Numbered from the stretch's first letter, positions 25,055-32,853 are shown. The stretch: 44,385 nucleotides of DNA from Acidimicrobiia bacterium (GCA_009923785.1 RFSV01000009.1:1-44385); one strand, 5' to 3'. Program-made: numbers and translations. Notes: a model not told the origin generated them from the letters alone.

Positions 25055-25060
25055 TAAAAT
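25055..25060 (+). promoter_or_regulatory. -10 element TAAAAT for the ErpA-like gene
   Basis: TAAAAT in an otherwise GC-rich gap between mrp and the ErpA-like gene, 70 bp before GTG 25130. A TGTCGA at 25032-25037 is at 17-nt spacing. This gene, unlike many here, has a real 5' UTR with an SD. Confidence 0.45.
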
Positions 25061-25129
25061 GCCCTGGTCGGGTCCAATCCCGGCCGGATGAGCCCCGTCT
25101 CATTCGCCGTTCGAAAGAGGAGAGACGAC

Positions 25130-25453
25130 GTGATCACTCTGACCGATTCAGCAACCGTGAAGGTCAAGGAATTGCTCGAGGCCGAGGGTGCGAACGAACT
25201 TGCACTGCGAGTGGCCGTTCGTCCGGGCGGGTGCAGCGGTTTCTCCTACGAGATGTTCTTCGACGGTGACGTTGCCTCAGACGACATCGAAGCCACGTTC
25301 GGCGAAGCCGTGCGCGTGATCGTCGATCCGGCTTCGGCTCAACTCCTCGAAGGTGCGACTCTCGACTACAAAGACGGCTTGAATCAGGCTGGGTTCAACA
25401 TCACGAACCCGAACGCCACCCGCACGTGCGGTTGTGGCCAGTCGTTCAGCTGA
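25130..25453 (+). CDS. erpA: ErpA/HesB-like A-type Fe-S cluster carrier
   Basis: 107 residues. The three conserved cysteines of A-type carriers are present: 'RPGGCSGFSYEM' and the C-terminal 'TCGCGQSF'. GTG 25130 follows the SD AGAGGAGAG (25115-25123); the frame is open to an upstream ATG at 25088, but the SD and family length favour 25130. It accepts and hands over [2Fe-2S]/[4Fe-4S] clusters, matching the divergent Mrp. The last 8 bp overlap the convergent lipoprotein gene. Confidence 0.9.
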   Translation: MITLTDSATVKVKELLEAEGANELALRVAVRPGGCSGFSYEMFFDGDVASDDIEATFGEAVRVIVDPASAQLLEGATLDYKDGLNQAGFNITNPNATRTCGCGQSFS

Positions 25454-26339
25454 GCAGTTCGCGTAGTTCGCCGGCGTCCCAGACGGCGTCGAGGCGATCG
25501 ATCACAACACCTGACGCATCGGTCACGAACACCGTCGGCTCGAACGTGAGTCGAGCGGCGCGCACAGCTGGTGCCACTTCGGTCGCTGCCCGGTCGGCGT
25601 AGACGTCGGCGTGCACGAACACAGCTGTGTCACCGAGATCGGTCGCCAGTTCGATCATCTGCTCGAGGACTGGCCCGCACACACCGGTCTGACAGTGAGC
25701 CGGTGTTCCCACCAAGTACACGACCGGACGACCAGAAGAGAGAGCTTCGGTCAACGTGACGTCGTGGAAGGGGCATGGTTCAGGTTGGCGCGTGCACACC
25801 ACCTCCACACCGCGAGAGTCGTCGAAGGTAGGGGTGTCGAAAGCGGTGAGTGTGTCTCCGACGCGATCGACCGACAAGTCGGCTACATCTTGAATCTGGA
25901 ACGCGGCACCCTCGTCGGGACCACCTTCCACGACGAGTCCGTAGAAACCAGGTCGTTCAAGAAACGAATGGAACGTCCAGAACGGAATCGTTCCCTCACC
26001 GAGAGATCGGCGCTCAGCTGAGATTCTCTCGACGACGACCGAATCGTCCTCGAGAGACACGATCTTGGCGTCGAGACGCTCGGGACCACCTTGGGTGAGT
26101 CCGGAAGCGTCGCCGATCGACAATGGAAGTCGTTGATGGCCCGGGCCGAGTTCGGTCGGGATCCAGCGCGCGGCGAGAATCGCCTCGGCAGGAAGTCCTC
26201 CGTCGTCACCACCCGATTCATCGGTTCGGTCGGAATCACCGCAGGCGGCGATGAGAGATGCCATCGGAACCCCGATCACAGCCGACGTGCCGAGACGAAG
26301 TAGACCCCGACGGGACAAAAGGCGAAGCTCGCGGGTCAC
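25446..26339 (-). CDS. Tat-type lipoprotein with a thioredoxin-like C-terminus
   Basis: 297 residues from GTG 26339. The N-terminus has 'SRRGLLRLGTSAV' (twin-arginine) and a lipobox 'LIAAC' at about 30-34, so it should be folded before export and then lipid-anchored. The middle (~60-180) resembles no domain I recognise. The C-terminal ~110 residues look thioredoxin-like: 'RPVVYLVGTPAHCQTGVCGPVLEQM' has a CxxxxC in place of CxxC and is followed by 'FVHADVY' and 'FEPTVFVTDASGVV'. A redox or metallochaperone role outside the cell is possible. It is divergent from the XDH-like gene. TATCGT lies 7 nt before the GTG. Confidence 0.75.
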   Translation of the reverse strand: MTRELRLLSRRGLLRLGTSAVIGVPMASLIAACGDSDRTDESGGDDGGLPAEAILAARWIPTELGPGHQRLPLSIGDASGLTQGGPERLDAKIVSLEDDSVVVERISAERRSLGEGTIPFWTFHSFLERPGFYGLVVEGGPDEGAAFQIQDVADLSVDRVGDTLTAFDTPTFDDSRGVEVVCTRQPEPCPFHDVTLTEALSSGRPVVYLVGTPAHCQTGVCGPVLEQMIELATDLGDTAVFVHADVYADRAATEVAPAVRAARLTFEPTVFVTDASGVVIDRLDAVWDAGELRELLS

Positions 26340-26346
26340 GTGGCGG

Positions 26347-26352
26347 ACGATA
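26347..26352 (-). promoter_or_regulatory. -10 hexamer TATCGT for the Tat lipoprotein gene
   Basis: TATCGT on the minus strand, 7 nt before GTG 26339; supports this start over upstream in-frame codons. Confidence 0.5.
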
Positions 26353-26400
26353 TCCCGTGTCGTCTTGTGGTGAACGGTCCTCAGCGTGTGACATAGAGGG

Positions 26401-27954
26401 ATGACGCCTCGGGAATCAGTCGTGGAATTCGAGCTCGACGGTCGACCGGTGTCGGTATCGAGTTCGATCACTTTGCTCGCCGCTTTGCGCGACGAGCTGG
26501 GTGTGCGTTCGGCCAAGGACGGTTGCGCACCGCAAGGTCAGTGCGGCTGTTGCACGGTGTGGGTCGACGGTGAGCCACGTGTGAGTTGCGTGACGCCAGT
26601 GGCTCGAGTCTCGGGTAGACGCGTCACCACCCTCGACGGTCTCGACGCAGGTGTTCGAGATCGATGGGCGGATGCCCTGTGTGCATCGGGTGGCAGTCAA
26701 TGCGGGTTCTGCACTCCAGGCATCGTGATGCGTTTGGCGGCTGAACGTCATCAGAGCACCGTTCGTTCCGACATCGCGTCGAGCCTCACTGCGCATCTCT
26801 GTCGATGCACGGGGTGGCAGACGATTCTCGACGCCGCGGTGATGGTGGCGTCTGGCGAACATGACGATTTCCCGCGAGACGACGAGTCGGCCAATCAGCG
26901 AGCATCGATCGAAGGACGGTCGGCGCAGGTGGTGTCGCCGCGAGTCGCACTCGGTGAAGGTGGGTTCGCCGAAGACACTGCTCCCGAGGATGCATGGGTG
27001 GCCGTTCTTGCACCGGACGGAACGTGGAGCGTCGCATCGAACATCACTGAGGCTCGTCAGCGGGCGGGTGTTGTTCAGGGACGCCGGTCGACCCTCGGTA
27101 TCAACTGGCCGATCGAGCCGCCGACCGGAGAGTTCGTGCGCACCTTGTCGACCACGTGGGTCGAGCCGGCCTACCTCGAACCAGATGCGGTGTGGTGCCG
27201 ACCAGGAGGTGAGCCCTTTGGTCCCACGGAAAACGGAGGTGCTTTCGGAGACAAGGCACGGTGGTTGCGAGACGAGGCCCGACGACTGGCCGACGAGAAT
27301 CAGCGACCGATGCGCGTCGTGCTGTCGCGCGAAGACGTGGTTCGGCACGGCGCGAAGAGACCGGTGCTCGCCGGCGGAGTCCGCAGTGACGGATCCGGAA
27401 CGATCGTGGTGCGACGCACCGAAGGTGTGGCCGATCTGGTGCGTTCTGTTGCTCCTGACTGGGAGGTCCAAGTGGTGGACGTTCCTGGGCCACCCAGCAC
27501 ACTGGAACGGCGCGCCGCCGTTTGGGCCGAAATTGCCGTACTTCGCTCGTCGTTGTCAGATGAACCCTGGGACCATGTGACGTCACCGGAAGGAGCTGAG
27601 GCGTGGGCTCGTGTCGACGACGACGCAATCCATGTGAAGGTGAGGTGTGGACGGGTACTCGATCGGACCGTTCTTCATTCCTACTGTGTCGGCGCAGCGC
27701 ACATGGCCCTCGGCTGGGTGAGATCGGAAGGCTTGGCTGTGGACGAGTCAGGCGTGGTGCACGATCTCACGATTCGCTCGTTCGGAGTGGTCCGGGCGTC
27801 CGATATGCCCGACGTTCGCGTCGAGATCGTCGACGACGACGCCGAGCCGATCAACGGGAGTGACGCGGTGTTCGTCGCTGTGGCCTCGGCGGTGTGGAGG
27901 TTCGATGGTTGGCCGGCCCGGTGGCCGAGCGAGCGTGACGTCGCCGACCGCTAG
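26401..27954 (+). CDS. Miniature xanthine-dehydrogenase-like fusion: 2Fe-2S subunit plus shrunken molybdopterin-domain remnant
   Basis: 517 residues. Residues 1-150 are a complete xanthine-dehydrogenase/CO-dehydrogenase small subunit: plant-type 2Fe-2S site C42, C48, C51, C63, and second site C101, C104, C134, C136 ('CGFCTPG', 'LCRCTG'). From ~180 the sequence tracks the molybdenum-cofactor subunit in order: 'EPAYLEPDAVWCRPGG' (253-270), 'NGGAFGDKARWL' (278-289, cf. GGGFGGK), 'RPMRVVLSREDVVRHGAKRP' (302-321), and a C-terminal 'GAAHMALGW...PSERDV'. The full subunit is ~750 residues; here ~340 remain. The catalytic Gly-x-Gly-Glu region is replaced by 'INGSDAV', and the substrate/Moco loops between are missing, so it cannot be a normal molybdenum hydroxylase. 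It may be an electron-transfer or scaffold partner (inference). Confidence 0.75.
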   Translation: MTPRESVVEFELDGRPVSVSSSITLLAALRDELGVRSAKDGCAPQGQCGCCTVWVDGEPRVSCVTPVARVSGRRVTTLDGLDAGVRDRWADALCASGGSQCGFCTPGIVMRLAAERHQSTVRSDIASSLTAHLCRCTGWQTILDAAVMVASGEHDDFPRDDESANQRASIEGRSAQVVSPRVALGEGGFAEDTAPEDAWVAVLAPDGTWSVASNITEARQRAGVVQGRRSTLGINWPIEPPTGEFVRTLSTTWVEPAYLEPDAVWCRPGGEPFGPTENGGAFGDKARWLRDEARRLADENQRPMRVVLSREDVVRHGAKRPVLAGGVRSDGSGTIVVRRTEGVADLVRSVAPDWEVQVVDVPGPPSTLERRAAVWAEIAVLRSSLSDEPWDHVTSPEGAEAWARVDDDAIHVKVRCGRVLDRTVLHSYCVGAAHMALGWVRSEGLAVDESGVVHDLTIRSFGVVRASDMPDVRVEIVDDDAEPINGSDAVFVAVASAVWRFDGWPARWPSERDVADR

Positions 27955-27957
27955 CGT
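27952..27957 (+). promoter_or_regulatory. -10 hexamer TAGCGT for ridA-like gene, overlapping the upstream TAG stop
   Basis: The TAG stop of the XDH-like gene is the first half of TAGCGT, which is followed after 6 nt by ATG 27964. No SD. Confidence 0.55.
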
Positions 27958-27963
27958 GAGACC

Positions 27964-28425
27964 ATGGCGAAGAAATCATCTGTGAAGAAGTCACCTGCGA
28001 AGAAATCACCGGCCAAGCCGCTCGGGCCGTACACCCCGGTGGTGCGCGCCGGAGACTGGATCATCGTGTCGGGTCAGCTCGGAATCGCCGACGGTGCACT
28101 CGTGTCCGGTGGTGTGGCAGCCCAGACCGCGCAAGCAGTCGTCAATCTGAAGGCGCAGTTGAAGTCGGTCGGAGCATCACTGTCGGACGTGTCGAAGACC
28201 TTGTGCTTCCTCACCGACATGGACACCTTCGCCACCTTCAACGAGGCGTACGTCGCCGGGTTCGGCAACTCTCGTCCGGCCCGCTCCACCATCGGAGTGG
28301 CGGCGCTGCCGTTCGGTGGCGCCGTGGAGATCGAGGCCTGGGCCTACAAGCCGCTCGTCGCGGCGAAGTCAGCGGGCAAAAAGTCAGCGGCGAAGAAGTC
28401 GACTGGCAAGAAGTCCCGAAAGTAG
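27964..28425 (+). CDS. RidA-family protein with lysine-rich N- and C-terminal tails
   Basis: 153 residues. The core (~18-130) is a RidA/YjgF/UK114 domain: 'VSGQLGIADG', 'VVNLKAQLKSVGASLSDVSKTLCFLTDMDTFATFNEAY', and 'PARSTIGVAALPFGGAVEIEAWA' with the Arg and Glu of the enamine/imine-deaminase site. Both ends carry repeats of the type S/A-A-K-K-S: about 18 residues at the N-terminus and 20 at the C-terminus. Such AKK tails are known from actinobacterial nucleoid proteins (HupB, H1-like) and would bind DNA, RNA or polyphosphate. The core should deaminate reactive 2-aminoacrylate-type imines from PLP enzymes; a PLP decarboxylase lies two genes downstream. Confidence 0.85.
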   Translation: MAKKSSVKKSPAKKSPAKPLGPYTPVVRAGDWIIVSGQLGIADGALVSGGVAAQTAQAVVNLKAQLKSVGASLSDVSKTLCFLTDMDTFATFNEAYVAGFGNSRPARSTIGVAALPFGGAVEIEAWAYKPLVAAKSAGKKSAAKKSTGKKSRK

Positions 28426-28428
28426 GCT
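28423..28428 (+). promoter_or_regulatory. -10 hexamer TAGGCT for the 51-aa protein, overlapping the upstream TAG stop
   Basis: The ridA-like gene's TAG stop forms the first half of TAGGCT; GTG 28435 follows after 6 nt. Confidence 0.5.
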
Positions 28429-28434
28429 GACGTC

Positions 28435-28590
28435 GTGCCCGGTGCCATTGTTCTCGTGATCGTTCTGTTCGCCTTTCCGGTGATCGTCGGCCTGAGTTCG
28501 GTGGGCCTTGCCGCTCTACTCGGCCATCTTCTCTGGAAGGACGGCGAGGAGCGCCACGAGGGCAGCGAGCTCCTCGACCTGAACGTCTGA
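28435..28590 (+). CDS. 51-aa single-pass membrane protein
   Basis: GTG to TGA, 51 residues: a hydrophobic segment of ~30 residues (AIVLVIVLFAFPVIVGLSS then GLAALLGHLLW) followed by an acidic tail (KDGEERHEGSELLDLNV). It has one long or two short transmembrane helices with the acidic tail probably cytoplasmic. Support comes from its own TAGGCT element, the strong hydrophobic bias of this frame, and its exact fit between ridA-like and decarboxylase genes. The function is unknown. Confidence 0.6.
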   Translation: MPGAIVLVIVLFAFPVIVGLSSVGLAALLGHLLWKDGEERHEGSELLDLNV

Positions 28591-28639
28591 CGACCGGCGT
28601 CATCCGTCGACGTCCATTCTTCGTGAGAGGCTGAGTGTC

Positions 28640-30034
28640 GTGCACCGCCACGATCCGTCCATCGCCCGCCTCGCCGATCACGCTCTCGACTACGCCCTCG
28701 AACGAGTTCGGATGGATCCGGTTCCACTCGACGCTCCGAAGTCGTATGAGGAACTGCACGCTGCGGTGGGCGAGACGATCACTCCCGATGGAATCGGCGG
28801 CGACAAGGCGCTGCAATTGTTCGTCGACGTGTTGGCACCGGCTTGCATCTCGGTCGATCATCCGCGGTTCTTCGCCTTCATCCCCGGTGCGCCCACCGAA
28901 GCCTCGGTCATCTTCGACATGGTGGTGTCGGCCAGCAGCATCTACACCGGTTCGTGGCTCGAAGCCTCCGGTGCGGTGTACGCCGAGAATCAGGCTCTGC
29001 GTTGGCTCGCCGACCTGGCGGGCTTCCCCGAGTCGGCCGGTGGCGTCTTCGTGAGCGGAGGCACGTCAGGGAATCTGTCGGGACTCATTGCGGCACGACA
29101 TCGCTGGCGAACGCGGACCGAGGGTCGTCATGACCGCACACGCGGGGCGATTCTCGCATCGAGAAGTGCGCATTCTTCGGTGGTGCAGGCGGCGCGGGCC
29201 ATGGACGCCGATGTATTCGACGTCCCCGTCGACGAACGCGGTCGACTCCTCGGTTCTGCGCTTCGTTCGACTATTGACGCGCTGAGTCAGGATGATCGTG
29301 ATCGTGTCTTCGCAGTAGTTGCAACTGGCGGCACGACCAATGTCGGCGTGATCGACGACCTTCGGGGTGTGGCTGACGTCTGTGAGCGCGAAGGAATCTG
29401 GTTCCACGTCGACGGCGCGTACGGACTCGCCGCGTTGTGTGCACCTTCGGTTCGCGAGCTCTTCGTCGGAATCGAGCGGGCCGACAGTTTCATCGTCGAT
29501 CCCCACAAGTGGCTGTTCGGGCCGTTCGACTGCTGTGCGCTCGTCTATCGCAACGTTCACGATGGCCGCCGGGCGCACACCCAGCACGCCGAATATCTCG
29601 ACGTGTTGCACGGTGGTGAGAGCGAAAGCGGACCGTGGCTCGAGATGAATCCGGCCGACATGGCCCATCATCTGTCACGCCGGGCGCGCGGTCTACCAGT
29701 GTGGTTCAGCCTCGCCACTCACGGAACACGCGCGTACACCGACGCTATGGAGATGACTCTCGATGTGACGCGTCAGGCCGTTGATGAAGTACGTCGACGA
29801 CCCGATCTCGAACTCGTTCTCGAGTCCGATCTGACCGTGATCGTGTTTCGGCGCCTCGGTTGGAGTTCTGAGCAGTACGCCGCCTGGAGCGATCACGAAT
29901 TGGCCACCGGTCATTCGTTCGTCGTCCCCACCACCTGGCGAGGCGAGACCGTTCTGCGTCTTTGTATCGTCAATCCTCGAACGACGATCGATGACGTACG
30001 AGCCGTATTCGACGCATTGGAGCAACCCACATGA
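28640..30034 (+). CDS. PLP-dependent group II amino-acid decarboxylase
   Basis: 464 residues, type-I fold. 'HPRFFAFIPGAPTEASVIFDMV' and 'GVFVSGGTSGNLSGL' are typical of the aromatic-L-amino-acid/glutamate decarboxylase group; 'FHVDGAYG' and 'DPHKWLFGPFDCC' supply the Asp and the PLP-binding Lys. The GTG start at 28640 gives the usual length. The substrate (aromatic amino acid, aspartate or glutamate) cannot be fixed. Its last 4 bp overlap the amidohydrolase start (ATGA), so the two are coupled. A decarboxylase releasing enamines would fit the nearby RidA. Confidence 0.85.
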   Translation: MHRHDPSIARLADHALDYALERVRMDPVPLDAPKSYEELHAAVGETITPDGIGGDKALQLFVDVLAPACISVDHPRFFAFIPGAPTEASVIFDMVVSASSIYTGSWLEASGAVYAENQALRWLADLAGFPESAGGVFVSGGTSGNLSGLIAARHRWRTRTEGRHDRTRGAILASRSAHSSVVQAARAMDADVFDVPVDERGRLLGSALRSTIDALSQDDRDRVFAVVATGGTTNVGVIDDLRGVADVCEREGIWFHVDGAYGLAALCAPSVRELFVGIERADSFIVDPHKWLFGPFDCCALVYRNVHDGRRAHTQHAEYLDVLHGGESESGPWLEMNPADMAHHLSRRARGLPVWFSLATHGTRAYTDAMEMTLDVTRQAVDEVRRRPDLELVLESDLTVIVFRRLGWSSEQYAAWSDHELATGHSFVVPTTWRGETVLRLCIVNPRTTIDDVRAVFDALEQPT

Positions 30035-31419
30035 CCTTTCCTGAGACCGCCGATCTCCTCGTGCGCAACGCTCGACTCGTAGCGACGATGGACGACCAAC
30101 GGCGCGAATTGGCGGGGGGCTGGGTGGCTGTGACCAACGGTCTGGTGTCGGCCGTCGGTTCCTCGACCCAAGAACCACCGACGTCTCGTGACGTGATCGA
30201 TGCGACCGACTGTCTGGTGACACCTGGGCTCGTCAACACCCATCACCACATCTATCAGAACCTCACCCGTGCGTTTCCGCCCATGACCGACAAGCCGTTG
30301 TTCGGTTGGCTCCAGTCGCTCTACCCACTGTGGCGCGGTATCGACGAGGAGTCTGTGTACGTGAGCACGTTCGTCGGTTTGGCCGAACTCGCCCTGTCGG
30401 GCTGTACGACCAGCACCGATCATCTGTATCTGCACCCGAGAGGGGCTGGTGATCTGTTGAGTGCCGAGATCGCAGCGGCTCGCGACCTTGGGGTGCGTTT
30501 CCATCCGACTCGAGGCTCCATGTCGTTGTCGGAAAAGGATGGGGGTCTACCGCCCGACGATGTCGTGGCCGACGACGACGAAATCCTTGCGGCCAGTGAC
30601 GAAGCCGTTCGACGCCATCACGATCGTTCACACGGCGCGATGGTTCGGATCGCGCTCGCGCCATGTTCGCCTTTCAGTGTCACCGAAGAGCTCATGGTGC
30701 GGTCGGCCGAACTTGCTGAGAAGCTCGACGTACGTCTCCACACGCACTTCGCCGAGAACGCCGAGGACGACGAGTTCTCATTGGCCACGTTCGGGTGTCG
30801 GCCCATGGAGTACCTCGAGCGAACGGGTTGGTGCACCGATCGCACGTGGGTGGCGCATTGCGTGATGCCGAACGACGACGAAGTGCGGCGTCTGGGCGCG
30901 GCCGGTGTCGGTGTGGCCCACTGTCCGAGCAGCAATCTCATCCTGGCTTCTGGAATCTCCCCGGTCGTTTCTCTGCGTCAGGCCGGAGCCAAGGTCGGAC
31001 TGGGCGTCGACGGATCGTCGTCGGCCGATTCGGCATCGCTGTGGTTGGAGGCGCGTCAGGCGATGTTGCTCGCCAAGCTCCGCGATGGTGCGGCGGCGGG
31101 AACGGCACGGATGGCGCTCGAGGTGGCGACCCGAGGAGGTGCTGGGTGCCTCGGACGCGATGGTGAGATCGGTGAACTGACCGTCGGCGCAGTCGGTGAC
31201 CTTGCCGTGTGGCGACTCACCGGACCCCAGTTCGCCGGTGCGCTCGCCGATCCGATCGAGGCGTGGTTGCGTTGTGGTCCGATCGGCGCACATCACACGA
31301 TCGTTCATGGTCGTTCGGTGGTTCGCGACGGTCTCATCGTCGATCCGCGACTTGACGATGTGTTACGTCGGCACACCATCGAAAGTCGACGAATTCAGCG
31401 TCTCGACGAGCCTCATTGA
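30031..31419 (+). CDS. Probable 8-oxoguanine deaminase (amidohydrolase family)
   Basis: 462 residues. Metal-dependent amidohydrolase: 'NTHHHIYQNLTRAFPP' supplies the HxH pair, 'LHTHFAENAEDDEFS' and 'VAHCVMPNDDE' further ligands, and 'GLGVDGSSSADSASL' the catalytic Asp. These segments match the 8-oxoguanine deaminase/hydroxyatrazine-hydrolase group. It would convert 8-oxoguanine to urate plus ammonia, detoxifying or salvaging an oxidised purine. Hydroxytriazine hydrolysis is an alternative. It is coupled to the decarboxylase upstream and the HAD gene downstream. Confidence 0.82.
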   Translation: MTFPETADLLVRNARLVATMDDQRRELAGGWVAVTNGLVSAVGSSTQEPPTSRDVIDATDCLVTPGLVNTHHHIYQNLTRAFPPMTDKPLFGWLQSLYPLWRGIDEESVYVSTFVGLAELALSGCTTSTDHLYLHPRGAGDLLSAEIAAARDLGVRFHPTRGSMSLSEKDGGLPPDDVVADDDEILAASDEAVRRHHDRSHGAMVRIALAPCSPFSVTEELMVRSAELAEKLDVRLHTHFAENAEDDEFSLATFGCRPMEYLERTGWCTDRTWVAHCVMPNDDEVRRLGAAGVGVAHCPSSNLILASGISPVVSLRQAGAKVGLGVDGSSSADSASLWLEARQAMLLAKLRDGAAAGTARMALEVATRGGAGCLGRDGEIGELTVGAVGDLAVWRLTGPQFAGALADPIEAWLRCGPIGAHHTIVHGRSVVRDGLIVDPRLDDVLRRHTIESRRIQRLDEPH

Positions 31420-31424
31420 GCAGC

Positions 31425-32111
31425 ATGTCGTTCACTGCAGCCCCGGCCGCCGTCTTGTGGGACATGGATGGAACCCTCGTCGACACCGAGCCGTACTGGA
31501 TCGACGCCGAGTTCGAGATCGTCGAGATGCACGGTGGTACATGGAGTCACGCCCATGCCAAGGCTCTCGTGGGCTCCGATCTCCTCGATTCAGGTGCCTA
31601 CATCCGCGAGCACGGTGGTGTGGATCGGACGCCGACCGAGATCGTCGAGATGTTGCTCGACAGGGTCGTGGCACGGGTACGGGCCGAGGTGCCGTGGCGA
31701 CCGGGAGCACGCGAGTTGCTCGCGCAGGTTCGCGACTCGGCCATCGACACGGCTCTGGTCACCATGTCGTGGAAGCGATTCGCCGACGAAGTCGTGAGGT
31801 GTTTGCCAACTGAGAGCTTCACGGCCTCGGTCACCGGAGACGAGGTCTCTCGCGGCAAACCACATCCGGAGCCCTACTTGCTCGCCGCCGAACGCCTCGG
31901 AGTAAGGCCCGACGACTGCATTGCGATCGAGGACTCACCGACCGGCGTGCGTTCGGCTCTCGCCGCCGGTTGCTCGGTGATCGCGGTGCCGCATGTGGTC
32001 GACGTGTCACCCGAACTGGCACATTTGCCCGAGTCGATCGGACGACTCACACTTCTCCCGACCCTCGACGGCGTGGACCTCGGTGATCTGGTGCGGATTC
32101 TTCACCCATAG
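31425..32111 (+). CDS. HAD-superfamily phosphatase (beta-phosphoglucomutase/CbbY-like)
   Basis: 228 residues. Motif I 'DMDGTLVDTEPYW' (nucleophile and acid Asp), motif II in 'ALVTMSWKR', motif III Lys in 'SRGKPHPEPYLLAA' and motif IV 'AIEDSPTGVRSALAAG' are all present, with a cap domain between I and II. ATG 31425 is preferred over an in-frame TTG at 31416 that overlaps the upstream stop. Likely a sugar- or nucleotide-phosphate phosphatase; substrate unknown. It ends the run of same-strand genes that begins at 26401. Confidence 0.87.
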   Translation: MSFTAAPAAVLWDMDGTLVDTEPYWIDAEFEIVEMHGGTWSHAHAKALVGSDLLDSGAYIREHGGVDRTPTEIVEMLLDRVVARVRAEVPWRPGARELLAQVRDSAIDTALVTMSWKRFADEVVRCLPTESFTASVTGDEVSRGKPHPEPYLLAAERLGVRPDDCIAIEDSPTGVRSALAAGCSVIAVPHVVDVSPELAHLPESIGRLTLLPTLDGVDLGDLVRILHP

Positions 32112-32158
32112 GGTGGATATTTCTCGATCAGAAACTCGGCCGGATCCTCGATCAGAAA
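32103..32158. repeat. Small repeats in the gap between HAD and glnR genes
   Basis: The gap between the two convergent genes holds a CACCC-ATA-GGGTG hairpin (32103-32115) over the HAD stop codon, and two copies of CTCGATCAGAAA at 32123-32134 and 32147-32158. The first copy sits in an inverted repeat TTTCT-N5-AGAAA (32120-32134). They may act as weak bidirectional terminators; no other function is visible. Confidence 0.4.
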
Positions 32159-32163
32159 ATTGA

Positions 32164-32853
32164 TCAGGCTGACCAGCGGGGGGATTGGCCAAATCGATAC
32201 CCCACACTGCGGACGGTCTGGATGAGGTTGGCATGTTCCTCGCCCAACTTGGCTCTCAGTCGGCGAATGTGAACATCGACGGTTCGAGCACCGCCGTAGT
32301 AGTCGTAACCCCACACCCGCGACAACAACAATTCGCGAGTAAACACTTTGCCGGGGTTTTGCACGAGGAACTTGAGCAACTCGTACTCCATGTAGGTGAG
32401 ATCGAGCGGTCGTCCGTCGACCGAGGCCTGATAGGTCTCGAGATTGAGGACGAGATCCTCGTAGTCGACCAGCTCACTGCGGGGCGCTGCGGTGGAATAC
32501 GAAAAGAGGTGTCGCAGACGCGCCTCGAGTTCTCGGGGGTGGAACGGCTGCAAGCAGAAGTCGTCGAACAACTCGTCGCGCAACGTGAGTTCGTCGAGTT
32601 GTGCACCAGTCACCAATAGGAGTAGTGGCACGATCACCGACTCCTTCTTGCGCAGTACTCGAGCGAAGGACCACGCGGCTTCGAGGTCGACGTCGCCGCA
32701 CACGATGGCTCCGATCCAGCTTTCGGCGATGCCGGCCTTCGACAGGTCGTCGGCCGACGAGAACGCTTTCCACCGGTAGCCGGCCAGATCGAGCGTGCGG
32801 GCCAGATCGGGCGGCGGTGGCTCGGGGAAAACAGCGATCAGGTCGCTCGACAT
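32164..32853 (-). CDS. glnR: GlnR-type orphan response regulator
   Basis: 229 residues. The N-terminal receiver-like domain lacks a clear phospho-acceptor Asp, as in actinobacterial GlnR, which works without a kinase. The winged-helix domain (~125-225) 'LDLTYMEYELLKFLVQNPGKVFTRELLLSRVWGYDYYGGARTVDVHIRRLRAKLGEEH' is close to Streptomyces/mycobacterial GlnR. GlnR controls nitrogen assimilation genes. ATG 32853 begins 2 bp after the stop of the GSI-type glnA, so the two are co-transcribed. A candidate GlnR box lies upstream of glnII (35372-35409). Confidence 0.88.
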   Translation of the reverse strand: MSSDLIAVFPEPPPPDLARTLDLAGYRWKAFSSADDLSKAGIAESWIGAIVCGDVDLEAAWSFARVLRKKESVIVPLLLLVTGAQLDELTLRDELFDDFCLQPFHPRELEARLRHLFSYSTAAPRSELVDYEDLVLNLETYQASVDGRPLDLTYMEYELLKFLVQNPGKVFTRELLLSRVWGYDYYGGARTVDVHIRRLRAKLGEEHANLIQTVRSVGYRFGQSPRWSA

